A stretch of DNA of 61,021 nt from Pseudoalteromonas sp. T1lg23B (GCF_002964665.1 NZ_PQBZ01000010.1:1-61021), one strand, 5' to 3'. Positions 11,808-22,007 are shown, counted from the first letter of the stretch. Notes: a model not told the origin generated them from the letters alone. Made by a program: numbers and translations.

Positions 11808-12593
11808 TTAGGCAACCGCTGCGGATTGTTTTTCTTTACGACGTAACATTTCGCCTGCCAAAGCCAAATATGCTTTTGCACCGCTTGATGCCCTATCATA
11901 ATACATAGCCGGCGCACCAAAACTAGGGGCCTCTGCTAAACGCACATTACGCGGGATCACGGTGCGATATACTTTATCACCAAAATGTTGTTTCAGTTGC
12001 TCAGATACATCATTGGCAAGGCGATTTCGCGGATCATACATGGTGCGTAAAATTCCCTCAATTTGTAATTCTGGGTTCACCAATTTAGCCAATTGCGTGA
12101 TAGTATCCATCAATGCAGTGAGACCTTCCAATGCATAGTATTCACACTGCATGGGAACTAAAATCGAGTCCGCCGCCGCCATCGCATTGACTGTCAACAT
12201 ATTCAAAGAGGGCGGGCAGTCGATAAAAATAAACTCGTACTTATCTTTAATTAACTCAAGCGCGTTACGTAAGCGTACCTCGCGCGCGAATAACTCCATC
12301 AGCTTCACTTCTGCAGCCGTGACGTCTCCGTTAGCAGCAATAAGATGATACTCACCAGATGTTTCTTTGCAGATCACATCATCAATGGTTTTCTCTTCGA
12401 TCAGTAAATCATAGATGGTTGCGACGTCACCATATTTGTCGACACCACTACCCATCGTTGCGTTACCTTGCGGGTCTAAATCAATTAATAAAACCTTGCG
12501 CTTAGTTGCCGCCATCGAGGCTGCTAGATTCACAGCCGTGGTGGTTTTGCCAACGCCACCTTTTTGGTTTGCAATTGCAATGACTTTTGCCAC
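11808..12593 (-). CDS. parA: Chromosome partitioning ATPase ParA (Soj)
   Basis: 261 aa. The deviant Walker A motif NQKGGVGKTTTAVNLA with its signature lysine, LIDLDPQGNATMG, and FIDCPPSLNMLTVNAM are all present. ParA binds DNA non-specifically as an ATP dimer and is released by ParB, moving the origin region. The gene is in the rsmG-parA-parB order usual around bacterial origins, 14 bp after rsmG. Confidence 0.97.
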   Translation of the reverse strand: MAKVIAIANQKGGVGKTTTAVNLAASMAATKRKVLLIDLDPQGNATMGSGVDKYGDVATIYDLLIEEKTIDDVICKETSGEYHLIAANGDVTAAEVKLMELFAREVRLRNALELIKDKYEFIFIDCPPSLNMLTVNAMAAADSILVPMQCEYYALEGLTALMDTITQLAKLVNPELQIEGILRTMYDPRNRLANDVSEQLKQHFGDKVYRTVIPRNVRLAEAPSFGAPAMYYDRASSGAKAYLALAGEMLRRKEKQSAAVA

Positions 12594-12607
12594 GTTGCCC
12601 TCGAATA

Positions 12608-13228
12608 CTAATCTTTTGAAAGAATGATTAAATGTCGCTCTGCATCTAACTCTGGCACGGCAAGATGAATATCCTGTTGCAAGGTGATCCCTACAGGCAG
12701 TTGTTCAAGTTCTTGTGCCGGAAATTGGCCTTTCAATGCCAAAAAGTGGCCTGATTGGTCGATTAGGTGTCCACACCAATCAACCATATCCTGCAATGAC
12801 GCAAAAGCACGGCTGAGTACACCATCTAATTTAACACTTGGCTGATATTCTTCAACACGAGACTGCACTGGAGTCACATTATCCAAGCCAAGCGCATGTT
12901 TTACTTGCATTAAAAAACGTACACGTTTGCCCAAACTGTCTAATAATACAAACTGAGTGTCGGGCAAGGCAATAGCCAATACGATGCCAGGTAAACCTGG
13001 TCCGGTGCCAACATCAATGTAATGCTTACCGCTAAGGTGTGGCGCCACAACCAAAGAATCCATGATGTGCTTTACCATCATTTCTTTTGGGTCGCGTACT
13101 GAGGTTAAATTGTAAGCTTTATTCCATTTATCGAGTAACTCAACATATTGCACTAATTGTGCTTGTTGATGTTCACTTAGCGCAAGTTCCGTTTGCGCTA
13201 ACAAAGAAGTCAGTTGTTGCTGTAACAC
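12608..13228 (-). CDS. rsmG: 16S rRNA (guanine527-N7)-methyltransferase
   Basis: 206 aa. The SAM-binding motif [21 protein letters not shown] and the downstream [14 protein letters not shown] fit RsmG (GidB), which methylates G527 of 16S rRNA. It follows mnmG by 15 bp, as in E. coli. Confidence 0.97.
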   Translation of the reverse strand: MLQQQLTSLLAQTELALSEHQQAQLVQYVELLDKWNKAYNLTSVRDPKEMMVKHIMDSLVVAPHLSGKHYIDVGTGPGLPGIVLAIALPDTQFVLLDSLGKRVRFLMQVKHALGLDNVTPVQSRVEEYQPSVKLDGVLSRAFASLQDMVDWCGHLIDQSGHFLALKGQFPAQELEQLPVGITLQQDIHLAVPELDAERHLIILSKD

Positions 13229-13243
13229 AGTATTCCTATGCTG

Positions 13244-15133
13244 CTACGCAGACTTGCGCAGTAGCCCTTGCTTTTTCAGATACACTAATAATAGCGAAAT
13301 AGCGGCTGGGGTGATACCAGAAATACGCGAAGCCTGACCAATGGTTTGCGGACGAGCATCTGTTAACTTAGCCACGACCTCATTTGAAAGGCCACTGACT
13401 TTTGAATAATCATAGTCTTCTGGCAGTACGGTTTCTTCATGACGTAACTGCTTGTTGATCTCATCTTGCTGGCGTGCAATGTAGCCCGCGTATTTAGTTT
13501 GGATCTCAACCTGTTCAAGTGCTTGAATATTATCAGACTCTGAACTCAACCCGTCTATTTTCATTAATTCATGATAAGACACTTCAGGACGACGGATCAG
13601 ATCCTCTAAACTCGCCTCACGGATCAAAGGCGTTTTCAATAACTCATTTACCTGTGCAAGAGCAGGGTGATCTTTATGGATCCAAGTTGACTTAAGTCTT
13701 TGAGATTCTTGTTCCATTACTTCAAGTTTATTATTAAAAGCGGCCCAACGATCATCATCGACCAAACCTAGCTCACGACCTTTTTCTGTTAAACGTAAAT
13801 CAGCGTTATCTTCACGTAATAACAAACGATATTCTGCACGGCTGGTAAACATGCGGTATGGTTCTTTTGTACCTAGCGTCGCAAGATCATCAATTAGAAC
13901 ACCTGTGTAAGCCTGGTCGCGACGAGGCGTCCAAGCATCTTTACCTTGTACTTGGAGTGCAGCGTTCATACCCGCAATCAAGCCCTGCGCACCGGCTTCT
14001 TCATAACCTGTGGTTCCATTGATCTGGCCTGCAAAGAACAAACCGTTAATAAACTTAGTCTCTAATGACTGTTTGAGATCTCGTGGATCAAAGAAATCAT
14101 ATTCGATTGCGTAACCAGGACGACAAATGTGCGCATTCTCAAAGCCTTTAATAGAACGCACAATTTGTAGCTGTACATCAAATGGTAAGCTCGTTGAGAT
14201 CCCATTGGGGTAAAGCTCATATGAGGTTAATCCTTCAGGTTCAACGAAAATTTGATGTTTTTCTTTATCAGCAAAACGGACAATTTTGTCTTCAATTGAT
14301 GGGCAATAGCGCGGTCCAATCCCTTCGATAACACCTGCATACATTGGCGAACGATGTAAATTCTCACGAATGACATCGTGCGTTTGTTCATTGGTATAAG
14401 TGATAAAGCAAGGGATCTGCTGAGGGTGATCAGACTGCTTACCCATAAATGAAAATACTGGTGTTGGTGTATCACCTGGTTGCTCTTGCATCACAGAAAA
14501 ATCAACGGTTCGGGCATCAATACGTGGTGGTGTTCCCGTTTTTAAGCGATCTACTCTAAAAGGTAACTCACGTAAACGTTGTGCAAGGGCGATAGAAGGT
14601 GGATCACCTGCACGTCCACCCTTAAAGTTTTCCATACCAATATGAATTTGACCACCGAGGAAAGTTCCCACGGTTAATACTACCGTTTGCGCACTGAAAC
14701 GTAGTCCCATTTGGGTAACCACGCCTTTCACTTGATCTTGTTCAACAATTAAATCATCACACGACTGTTGGAAAATTTTTAAGTTTTCCTGATGTTGTAA
14801 AATGTCTTGAATCGCCGCTTTATAGAGTGCTCGGTCTGCTTGAGCTCGTGTTGCTCGAACAGCAGGACCTTTAGATGAATTGAGCGTTCTAAATTGAATG
14901 CCACCTTTATCAATGGCTTTAGCCATAGCGCCACCTAAGGCGTCTATTTCTTTTACTAGATGTCCTTTACCAATCCCACCAATTGCAGGATTACATGACA
15001 TTTGACCAAGAGTATCCATATTGTGTGTTAACAATAAGGTATTCATACCCATGCGAGCAGCAGCTAACGCAGCCTCTGTGCCTGCATGTCCACCACCAAC
15101 TACAATAACGTCAAAATGTTCATGATAAATCAT
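13244..15133 (-). CDS. mnmG: tRNA uridine-34 5-carboxymethylaminomethyl synthesis enzyme MnmG
   Basis: 629 aa, full length. The N-terminal FAD site is [42 protein letters not shown] and the [16 protein letters not shown] region of the C-terminal domain are intact. MnmG works with MnmE (18.3-19.6 kb) to modify the wobble uridine of several tRNAs. The gene borders oriC, and its promoter lies in the origin side region, as in enteric bacteria where its transcription influences initiation. Confidence 0.98.
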   Translation of the reverse strand: MIYHEHFDVIVVGGGHAGTEAALAAARMGMNTLLLTHNMDTLGQMSCNPAIGGIGKGHLVKEIDALGGAMAKAIDKGGIQFRTLNSSKGPAVRATRAQADRALYKAAIQDILQHQENLKIFQQSCDDLIVEQDQVKGVVTQMGLRFSAQTVVLTVGTFLGGQIHIGMENFKGGRAGDPPSIALAQRLRELPFRVDRLKTGTPPRIDARTVDFSVMQEQPGDTPTPVFSFMGKQSDHPQQIPCFITYTNEQTHDVIRENLHRSPMYAGVIEGIGPRYCPSIEDKIVRFADKEKHQIFVEPEGLTSYELYPNGISTSLPFDVQLQIVRSIKGFENAHICRPGYAIEYDFFDPRDLKQSLETKFINGLFFAGQINGTTGYEEAGAQGLIAGMNAALQVQGKDAWTPRRDQAYTGVLIDDLATLGTKEPYRMFTSRAEYRLLLREDNADLRLTEKGRELGLVDDDRWAAFNNKLEVMEQESQRLKSTWIHKDHPALAQVNELLKTPLIREASLEDLIRRPEVSYHELMKIDGLSSESDNIQALEQVEIQTKYAGYIARQQDEINKQLRHEETVLPEDYDYSKVSGLSNEVVAKLTDARPQTIGQASRISGITPAAISLLLVYLKKQGLLRKSA

Positions 15134-15268
15134 TTACGGGATCCTACTTAAAAACAACCAGCAAATTTTGAAAGGGAGCGTATTCTACCTAGAAATGCTC
15201 AGAAGTGAAATGTTTAAATAATAACCAACTTAGAAAATACCTAAACTTGATCACTTAATATATATAAG

Positions 15269-15305
15269 GATCTTTTTAAAGATCTTTTATTAGATCTTAC
15301 TACTA
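15269..15305 (+). repeat. Three tandem GATC-headed 13-mers of the oriC unwinding element
   Basis: GATCTTTTTAAAG, GATCTTTTATTAG and GATCTTACTACTA begin 12 bp apart. They match the E. coli L, M and R 13-mers (GATCTNTTNTTTT type) in spacing and in the leading GATC. Confidence 0.9.
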
Positions 15306-15425
15306 GTGATCGCATGATCTGTTAGTAAGGTCTAATAGCTTATATATATCAAAGGATTATAGCAGATCAATAGATGTGAATTAGATCGGATCTAAGGGCT
15401 AACAAGCTCTGATCAAAACGCCTAT

Positions 15426-15434
15426 TTATACACA
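15426..15434 (+). promoter_or_regulatory. DnaA box (TTATACACA)
   Basis: Exact match to TTATNCACA on the plus strand, at the boundary of the unwinding zone, the position of R1 in E. coli oriC. Confidence 0.93.
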
Positions 15435-15498
15435 GGGGTAGATCCGAACGAATTTATCCCATGGATAACTAGGGTTAGATCCCCTGTTAGATCAAGTG

Positions 15499-15507
15499 TT
15501 ATCCACA
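15499..15507 (+). promoter_or_regulatory. DnaA box (TTATCCACA)
   Basis: Exact high-affinity consensus on the plus strand, in the right part of the origin. Confidence 0.93.
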
Positions 15508-15531
15508 ATACGATCTTATTTCACGAAAAAT

Positions 15532-15540
15532 TGTGAATAA
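15532..15540 (-). promoter_or_regulatory. DnaA box (TTATTCACA)
   Basis: Exact TTATNCACA match on the minus strand, 14 bp before the mioC stop codon; the outermost strict box of the origin. Confidence 0.9.
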
Positions 15541-15553
15541 CTTATGTAAAAGA

Positions 15554-16003
15554 TCACTCTCTGCTTTGGGGCAGTTTCTCAACTAGCTGAGGTAGCCACT
15601 CTAAAGCGGTATCTTCGGGTAACACATCATCAAGTACATCGATCTCTAAATTCGCTAATAACTGAGTTGCTCCTTTACTAACAAGCAGTTGCGAGCAGTT
15701 TTTGGCAGCGAAGTTAAAGGTATCATAGCTTGTGTCTCCAATGCCTACGACAGCAAAGTGGATGTGATCTAAGTTATCTTGTTGATCTAACTCACTTATA
15801 AAAGATAACAAATTATCCGGATAATCACCGGCACCATATGTTGAAGTCACCACCAGCCAGATCGGATGAACGATGTCATTGAGCATTGGTTGCTCATGAA
15901 CAGCCGCAATAATATCTTGATCTTTCAGGGCTTCTTTCAATTGTTCAGCGACGTATTCGGCTGAACCCATTTGGCTACCAACGATGATCTCTATGTGCTG
16001 CAT
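15554..16003 (-). CDS. mioC: Flavodoxin-like protein MioC
   Basis: 149 aa. The FMN phosphate-binding loop is IIVGSQMGSAEYVAEQL, followed by VVTSTYGAGDYPDN and VVGIGDTSYDTFNFAAKN. MioC is a small FMN protein, linked in E. coli to biotin synthase electron supply. Transcription from its promoter runs into oriC on the minus strand, and boxes upstream suggest DnaA control. Confidence 0.95.
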   Translation of the reverse strand: MQHIEIIVGSQMGSAEYVAEQLKEALKDQDIIAAVHEQPMLNDIVHPIWLVVTSTYGAGDYPDNLLSFISELDQQDNLDHIHFAVVGIGDTSYDTFNFAAKNCSQLLVSKGATQLLANLEIDVLDDVLPEDTALEWLPQLVEKLPQSRE

Positions 16004-16406
16004 AACTTCTACTACCTAGTCCGAATGCCGACATCATAATGACCTACCACGAGAAGTAAAGTACAGATCACTTAGTTTGGATAAATTAATTAGGTTAATT
16101 TACATTCAATTGTGAGTTGTTCGTCACAAGTTGCTGATAAATAATACTTAAATAATTTATTCCTGCCATGTTTATCGTGTGAAATTTGTGGATAAGCTGG
16201 CAGTATGCTTGCAATAACCCGCGCGGATTATTAGCAAAGTGCATGTTATTTTAAGGTGAACTAAGCAAATTCACCTTCTTTATCTGTTTTAAAGCTCATG
16301 TGGATAGTGCTGATGTGTATAAACTATAGGAGGTGGGTTAAGTGCGCAACTTGTCAGATCTATCAGTATCGATCCATATAATAAAATAATCTAAAAACAG
16401 GCTAAA
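16004..16406. other. mioC upstream region with additional DnaA boxes
   Basis: About 400 bp without a gene. Minus-strand DnaA boxes lie at 16187-16195 (TTATCCACA, exact) and 16314-16322 (TTATACACA, exact), with a one-mismatch copy at 16299-16307. They precede mioC in the direction of its transcription. No further gene was seen. Confidence 0.75.
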
Positions 16407-16428
16407 AAGATCGCTAAAGAGCGATCTT
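16407..16428 (-). terminator. Terminator of the PEP-mutase-family gene
   Basis: A perfect 9-bp stem (AAGATCGCT / AGCGATCTT) with a 4-nt loop is followed on the minus strand by TTT. It lies about 90 bp past the gene's stop. A second weaker hairpin (CCACCG / CGGTGG) lies between. Confidence 0.7.
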
Positions 16429-16520
16429 GCGTTATTAAATAAAACCATTGCCACCGAACAGCGGTGGTTTGTTACCCAAAAGATGCTGTGTTTTGCACCA
16501 CCATCACCGTTGAGCAAAAA

Positions 16521-17312
16521 TTAAAATGGTAATGTGATCGAATTATATTGAAATAAATCACTATGATCTGAACAGTTGAGTGCTTTGTGGACTTGTTTTT
16601 GTATTAGATCTATACAGTTATCAGAGAATGCGTTACCAAATGAAAGCCGTTTTACACCCAAATTTTGCAGTTCTTTGCTGTTACAGCAATCGGCTAGGGC
16701 CAATATATTAACGGGGACTGATAGTTGTTTACATAAGGTTTCGATCAAAGAGTGGTTCGATAAACCCGGTATAAATATGCCATCCACACCAGCATTAACA
16801 TAGGCTTGGGCTCGCTCTAATGTGGCACTAAAGTGGTGCTCTGATAATAATGCGGTATCAATGCGCGCATTAACAAATAGTTCAGAATAGCCCGTTGTGT
16901 TCAAGGTTTGTTTGATTGCGCTTAAAATCTTAGTTTGCTCATCTATGTGGCGTAGCTGACCGGTTTCTTTGCTGCTATCTTCAATATTAATACCGACTGC
17001 ACCGAGTTTGGCAATCTCTAAAACATGCTCACAGACAGTTATCGCATCATCTGAAAATCCTGATTCGATATCTACGCTCACGCCAATTTCAACGGCATCA
17101 ATAAGTTGTTTGGTTTGTGCTAGAAAGCGATTGAATGAGCAAGACTCACCATCTCGTTGTCCTCGGGCATTAGCCATGCCCCAACTAGTGGTGGCAATCG
17201 CTTTGCATCCAGCTTGCTCTAACAGCATGGCAGAGAGCGGATCCCATGCATTAAGTAGCTTAAATATTGTCGGTTGATTATGTAGATGATGAAAGTGTTG
17301 ATATTTACTCAT
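16521..17312 (-). CDS. Isocitrate lyase/PEP mutase superfamily protein
   Basis: 263 aa from the ATG at 17310-17312; an upstream in-frame ATG would add 18 residues unlike the family. Family landmarks are LLNAWDPLSAMLLEQAGCKAIATTS at the N-terminus, SVDIESGF with metal-binding acidic residues, GAVGINIEDSS, and VNARIDT. Relatives include PEP mutase, methylisocitrate lyase, oxaloacetate decarboxylase and carboxyvinyl-carboxyphosphonate phosphorylmutase. The lyase KKCGH catalytic motif is missing, so this is the short phosphonomutase/oxaloacetase-like branch. The substrate cannot be given from sequence alone. It is divergent from the EAL gene, sharing a 145-bp promoter region. Confidence 0.8.
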   Translation of the reverse strand: MSKYQHFHHLHNQPTIFKLLNAWDPLSAMLLEQAGCKAIATTSWGMANARGQRDGESCSFNRFLAQTKQLIDAVEIGVSVDIESGFSDDAITVCEHVLEIAKLGAVGINIEDSSKETGQLRHIDEQTKILSAIKQTLNTTGYSELFVNARIDTALLSEHHFSATLERAQAYVNAGVDGIFIPGLSNHSLIETLCKQLSVPVNILALADCCNSKELQNLGVKRLSFGNAFSDNCIDLIQKQVHKALNCSDHSDLFQYNSITLPF

Positions 17313-17456
17313 GGTATTAGTGTTCCATTTGTTGATGTGGCACGTATCATAGTTTTCTAGATCCATGTGTTCTTGCCAGATCTGGAACTAAACGTTAAGT
17401 TGCGAAGCTTCGGTATGGGCGCTAAGCTCGCATATATGTTGAGCGTAAGGAAAGTG

Positions 17457-18230
17457 ATGATGGACAAACCAGAAGAGATTTGTCAAAAAGTAGGGTGTGC
17501 AAATTGCCGTGATGAACCCGCCCTCGATTTTGATTTTTCAATGGCATTTCAGCCGATAGTGGAATGTGATAGCAACCAAATATTTGGCTATGAGGCGCTG
17601 GTACGAGGGATGAATAATGAATCTGCGTGGTCGATTATTTCCAAAGTGAATGACAACAATCGGTATGCTTTTGATCAACTTTGCCGCGTGAAAGCTATTG
17701 CACTGGCAGCTAAATTGGATATCCAACATTTTTTAAGTATCAACTTTCTACCCAATGCTATCTATAAACCCGAACGTTGTATTCGCACCACACTAGAAGC
17801 GGCTAAAAAGTACGGTTTTCCAATTAGTCGCATCATGTTTGAATTTACAGAAGTCGAAAAGGTAGAGGATACGCAACACATTAAACTTGTTGTTGAGTAT
17901 TACCGTTCATTAGGTTTTTTGACTGCGACAGATGATTTTGGTGCTGGTTATTCTGGATTAAACTTACTGGCCGATTTTCAAACTAATATTATTAAGTTAG
18001 ATATGGCACTGGTTAGAAACATTGATAAAGATAGATCGCGTCAAGCCATCGTGGATAATTGCTTGAAAATGTTTAAAGATCTTAATATTCGGCCCCTTGC
18101 CGAAGGGATTGAAACAGTCAATGAATATAAATGGTTACGTGATGCCGGAGTGTCATTGATGCAAGGTTATCTATTTGCTCGACCAAGTTTTGAAAGCTTA
18201 CCGGAAGTCGATTTTTCTCTATTGAACTAG
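17457..18230 (+). CDS. EAL-domain cyclic-di-GMP phosphodiesterase
   Basis: 257 aa. The start at 17457 has AAGGA 6 nt upstream; a longer frame opens at 17367 but lacks one. All catalytic signatures are present: YEALVRG, SINFLPN, FEFTE, TDDFGAGYSG, IIKLD, AEGIE and the terminal MQGYLFARP. An active phosphodiesterase degrading c-di-GMP to pGpG is therefore expected. Ahead of the domain is a short Cys-rich segment (C9, C14, C17, spacing CX4CX2C) that could bind metal. There is no membrane helix. A PilZ c-di-GMP receptor is encoded at 47.1 kb. Confidence 0.92.
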   Translation: MMDKPEEICQKVGCANCRDEPALDFDFSMAFQPIVECDSNQIFGYEALVRGMNNESAWSIISKVNDNNRYAFDQLCRVKAIALAAKLDIQHFLSINFLPNAIYKPERCIRTTLEAAKKYGFPISRIMFEFTEVEKVEDTQHIKLVVEYYRSLGFLTATDDFGAGYSGLNLLADFQTNIIKLDMALVRNIDKDRSRQAIVDNCLKMFKDLNIRPLAEGIETVNEYKWLRDAGVSLMQGYLFARPSFESLPEVDFSLLN

Positions 18231-18234
18231 AGTC

Positions 18235-18266
18235 AGTACAAACCAGTTCGGTATCTGGTTTGTACT
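18235..18266. terminator. Hairpin between the convergent EAL and mnmE genes
   Basis: A perfect 12-bp stem (AGTACAAACCAG / CTGGTTTGTACT) with an 8-nt loop fills the 44-bp gap between two convergent genes. Neither side has a T-run, so intrinsic termination is uncertain. Confidence 0.45.
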
Positions 18267-18274
18267 CCTAAAGG

Positions 18275-19639
18275 TTATTTACCGATACAGAATGAGCTAA
18301 AGATCTTGCCCAGTAGGTCATCAGAGGTAAATTCTCCAGTGATCTCATTTAGGTATTGTTGGGTTAAACGCAGCTCTTCTGCGAGAATTTCCCCAGCCAC
18401 ATGCATTTCTAGTTGCGTCTTACCGATATCTAAATGTTCTGCAGCTCGTTCTAACGCGTCGAGATGTCGGCGACGTGCCATAAAGCCACCTTCTGTAGCG
18501 CCTTGGTAGCCAATACAGGCTTTTAGGTGATCGCGTAGCAAATCTACGCCTTCGGTGTTTTTCGCACTCAAACGTAACACAGGGTACTCACCTTGTTGGC
18601 ACATACCGGATGTTTCTGCAGATAAATCAATTTTATTGCGAATCACAGTGACGGCCATACCTTGTGGAAGTTGCTGCATAAACTCAGGCCAGATCTTGGT
18701 AGGATCGGCTTCATGGGTATCGGTGCCATCGACCATAAATAACACATGATCAGCTTGACGAATTTCATCCCAAGCACGCTCAATACCAATTTGTTCAACC
18801 TTATCTGGGCTTTCACGCAGGCCAGCAGTATCAATGATGTGAAGCGGCATACCATCAATATGAATATGTTCACGCAGTACATCACGGGTGGTGCCTGCGA
18901 TGTCTGTTACAATCGCCGCTTCTCGACCAGCTAAGGCATTGAGCAAGCTAGATTTCCCCGCATTTGGACGACCGGCTATCACCACACGCATACCTTCGCG
19001 CATGATACTACCTTGCTTTGCTTGCTTACGCACTTCATCCAGTTGCGTGATGATGGCGTTGAGATCACCACTGACCTTGCCGTCAGATAAAAAGTCGATT
19101 TCTTCGTCTGGAAAATCAATCGCAGCCTCGACATACATACGTAGGTGGATCACTTTTTCCACCAGCATATTGATATGTTTAGAGAAATCACCTTGTAATG
19201 AGTGCAGAGCGCTTTTAGCTGCCTGTTCGCTGGTGGCATTGATCAGATCAGCTATAGCTTCTGCCTGAGTGAGATCCAGCTTGTCGTTCATAAAAGCACG
19301 TTCTGAAAACTCTCCCGGCTGAGCTAAGCGAACTTTATCAATTTGACAAATTTCTTTAAGCAGCATGTCGATAACAATTGGACCACCATGGCCTTGCAGT
19401 TCTAAAACGTCTTCGCCTGTAAAAGAATTTGGACCTTTAAAAAACAAGGCAATACCTTGATCCAGTTGCTCGCCTTGTAAAGTATTAAATGACAGGTATT
19501 CAGCATAACGGGTCTTAGGACATTTACCCAAAACCTGCTCAGCGACTGTTTTTGCCAACGGACCTGATACGCGAATGATCCCTACACCGCCGCGTCCCGG
19601 TGCTGTGGCTTGTGCGACGATAGTGTCTTGTGAATTCAT
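18275..19639 (-). CDS. mnmE: tRNA modification GTPase MnmE
   Basis: 454 aa from the ATG at 19637-19639, which gives the standard [20 protein letters not shown] start; an upstream ATG would add 18 unrelated residues. The G domain shows G1 [15 protein letters not shown]2 [11 protein letters not shown]3 [13 protein letters not shown] and G4 NKIDLS. The protein ends in FCIGK, the essential C-terminal cysteine motif. It partners MnmG in wobble-uridine modification. In relatives mnmE is usually next to yidC; here four genes separate them. Confidence 0.98.
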   Translation of the reverse strand: MNSQDTIVAQATAPGRGGVGIIRVSGPLAKTVAEQVLGKCPKTRYAEYLSFNTLQGEQLDQGIALFFKGPNSFTGEDVLELQGHGGPIVIDMLLKEICQIDKVRLAQPGEFSERAFMNDKLDLTQAEAIADLINATSEQAAKSALHSLQGDFSKHINMLVEKVIHLRMYVEAAIDFPDEEIDFLSDGKVSGDLNAIITQLDEVRKQAKQGSIMREGMRVVIAGRPNAGKSSLLNALAGREAAIVTDIAGTTRDVLREHIHIDGMPLHIIDTAGLRESPDKVEQIGIERAWDEIRQADHVLFMVDGTDTHEADPTKIWPEFMQQLPQGMAVTVIRNKIDLSAETSGMCQQGEYPVLRLSAKNTEGVDLLRDHLKACIGYQGATEGGFMARRRHLDALERAAEHLDIGKTQLEMHVAGEILAEELRLTQQYLNEITGEFTSDDLLGKIFSSFCIGK

Positions 19640-19772
19640 GGTGATATAAAACTTGCTATTACAATAAAGGCGAATTGTACAGCAAAGCGGCAAACACAGC
19701 CATTAGCTAGCATGACATATTGGTTGTGCTTTTGTACTATGGGCACACAATCTGCGAGGGAAAGTCATCTTA

Positions 19773-22007
19773 GTGTATCAATTCAAGCGGTTTACATTCG
19801 ATCCAACCATAGAACAACTGAGCGATCAGGTGCAGACCCACATGCTTCGTCCTAAGCTTGCTAAGCTACTGACATATTTTTTACAACACCCTGAGCAATT
19901 ACTTTTAAGAGAACAAATACTTAGCGAGCTTTGGCAACATGGAGAATACCGAGATGCCGCACTCACACAAAGTATTCAGGAATTACGCAAGATATTAGGC
20001 GATGATGCACAGCAGCCTGAGTTTATTAAAACCATACCGCAAAAAGGCTATATGTGGATTACTCCCGTGCAAACCATGGTCACACCCATTAGCAAGTTGG
20101 CGAAAAAAAATAAGTGGATATCTATCATCATAGCGATGGTGTTAAGCGTTTCGGTGATCGGGAGCGTAATTTGGTATATTGCTGCGCCTTCTCAGACCGC
20201 CACGGAAAATAGCAACTCATCATCACAGTCTCATATATTTATTGCGCCCGTTGAAAATCTAACAGGGCAAGGCCAATTAGATTGGTGGGGGTTTGCCCTA
20301 CAGCAACAGCTTAAACAAGCTGCTAGTCCATATTTTTCAATTGTTGATGAAGTATCGGTTGCGGACATATCTTTGACTGATGTGATGCAAGACATTGCGG
20401 ACGTTGGCTTTAGTGCGAAACTTACGCAACAGCAGCAGCGTTATGTTTTACATTATCAAATCAACCGTCGTGGCCAATCTCCTCAGCACGGGCAACTTGT
20501 AAGTGAAGACTTGCAAACTCCGATAACTCACATAGTGGATCAGTTGCTTGCCCAGCTCAGTGATCATACCGAAGCGGTATCAACAGAGAAAATTTCTGAG
20601 AATGCAGAATCTCGACAAAGTTATCTTGGTGGATTACATGCGCTAAGCTATCAGGGAGTTGGTGCAGCTATTCCATATTTTAGTGCGGCTATTGCTCATG
20701 ATACTGATAATCAGGCTGCACGATTAGAGCTGGCCAATGCACTGTGGAAGACAGGGTTATGGCAAGCATCGCTTGAGCATTTTGAGGCGATAGAAAACGT
20801 TGGCGTGAGAAGCTATTTGGCCGCTCGCTATCATCTTTACTTTGCCCGATACTGGCTCAATATGGGTAAATATGACCGCGTCACACCGCTGCTTGAGCGC
20901 GCTATGGATATGTCACGTGCGCTCAATCATCAAAGACTCTTAGCACAAGGTTATCAACTACAAGCGGACTTAGCTTGGTTGCAGCTGAACTGGCAAGTGC
21001 ATAGCAAAGCGATGCACAGTGCTAAGGTATTACTCGGAGCGGGGTCGCTCAGTCATTCTGAGTCACAACGGGCATTTTATTTAGCGAATCCACCGCAAGC
21101 GGGTGTGGAGCAAAGTACTGAACTCGATATGAGTGAAAACTTGGCAGTGGTACAAAAAGCCATTCGCTATTATCAACAGCAGCAACAGCATGCTCCGCTG
21201 ATGTTGAGCTATTTTGCTTTGGCACAAAATTATCTAGCACCGCTGGCAGCAAGAGAGCAGGCCCTTAATCAAGCATTACAGATGGCGAATACGCAAAAAA
21301 ACCAGTACATCAAAAACAACATATTGCTTTATATGGCCTTTTATTACATTCAACTACATGATGGTCATGCTGCACTACAAGCATTATCACAACTCGAACC
21401 CGATGATAAGCCACGTACAAACTTACAGGTGAAGGCGCAGTTTTTGAAAGCCATGGCCATTATGGATACCGTATTGCAAGCTACTTCGCCCAGTGCAGAA
21501 GCGCTAGAGCAGGCGTTGACTCACTTTCAGCAACTTCTTAGTCGAGATGATGTGGATAGGGTAACTGAGGCTAGTTCACAGTTAATGCAAGCTTGGCTGC
21601 TGATAAAACAACAGCACTATGAGCAGGCTGAACCATTGCTGGTGGCTGCAAGGTCAACCTTCGAGCAATTGAAGTTAACAGATAGCCTCAGTTATGTACG
21701 GTATACCCAGATGTATATACAAGTCTCTCAAGGCCATTATCAGCAGGCCATTACTATATTAGGCGGCAAACCCACACAAAAGCTTGAAGCGCTTTATGGG
21801 AGCTTTGCACTTGCGCATATGGGCAAGTATCAAATGGCAACAAAACAACTAACGGCGGCCAAACAACAGTTTGCATCACAGTGGCAAAAACAAGATGATG
21901 CGTTTTTTGAACGGGTGGTGACATCAGAAAAAAATCACGCATTACGCCTTACGCTGTTGCCGCCACCCTACAGTGTGTACTGTCAATCAGAATGGTTACT
22001 AGAATAA
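19773..22007 (+). CDS. CadC-type transmembrane regulator with TPR-rich periplasmic domain
   Basis: 744 aa from a GTG start. Residues 1-100 form an OmpR-type winged helix (LLLREQILSELW, ALTQSIQELRKILGDD, IPQKGYMW). A membrane helix lies at about 113-135 (WISIIIAMVLSVSVIGSVIWYI). After it comes a roughly 140-residue segment (IFIAPVENLTGQGQLDWWGFALQQ) like the adenylate-cyclase-type or TolB_N region of CadC relatives, then TPR-like helices from about residue 280 to the end, rich in Gln. It would sense an envelope signal. It is convergent with the redox module and overlaps the last gene of that module by 25 bp at their 3' ends. Confidence 0.82.
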   Translation: MYQFKRFTFDPTIEQLSDQVQTHMLRPKLAKLLTYFLQHPEQLLLREQILSELWQHGEYRDAALTQSIQELRKILGDDAQQPEFIKTIPQKGYMWITPVQTMVTPISKLAKKNKWISIIIAMVLSVSVIGSVIWYIAAPSQTATENSNSSSQSHIFIAPVENLTGQGQLDWWGFALQQQLKQAASPYFSIVDEVSVADISLTDVMQDIADVGFSAKLTQQQQRYVLHYQINRRGQSPQHGQLVSEDLQTPITHIVDQLLAQLSDHTEAVSTEKISENAESRQSYLGGLHALSYQGVGAAIPYFSAAIAHDTDNQAARLELANALWKTGLWQASLEHFEAIENVGVRSYLAARYHLYFARYWLNMGKYDRVTPLLERAMDMSRALNHQRLLAQGYQLQADLAWLQLNWQVHSKAMHSAKVLLGAGSLSHSESQRAFYLANPPQAGVEQSTELDMSENLAVVQKAIRYYQQQQQHAPLMLSYFALAQNYLAPLAAREQALNQALQMANTQKNQYIKNNILLYMAFYYIQLHDGHAALQALSQLEPDDKPRTNLQVKAQFLKAMAIMDTVLQATSPSAEALEQALTHFQQLLSRDDVDRVTEASSQLMQAWLLIKQQHYEQAEPLLVAARSTFEQLKLTDSLSYVRYTQMYIQVSQGHYQQAITILGGKPTQKLEALYGSFALAHMGKYQMATKQLTAAKQQFASQWQKQDDAFFERVVTSEKNHALRLTLLPPPYSVYCQSEWLLE

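Larger units (their letters stand above)
15134..15553. other. oriC: Chromosomal replication origin, oriC
   Basis: The gap between mnmG and mioC has the full enteric-type origin design. Three GATC-started 12/13-mers repeat every 12 bp (15269, 15281, 15293) in an AT-rich unwinding zone. Strict DnaA boxes (TTATNCACA) lie at 15426-15434 and 15499-15507 on the plus strand and at 15532-15540 on the minus strand, with weaker ones at 15375-15383, 15454-15461 and 15461-15469. About fifteen GATC sites fall between 15249 and 15555, where roughly one would be expected by chance, pointing to Dam methylation and SeqA-type sequestration. I infer origin function from this architecture and the gene neighbours. 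Confidence 0.95.
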
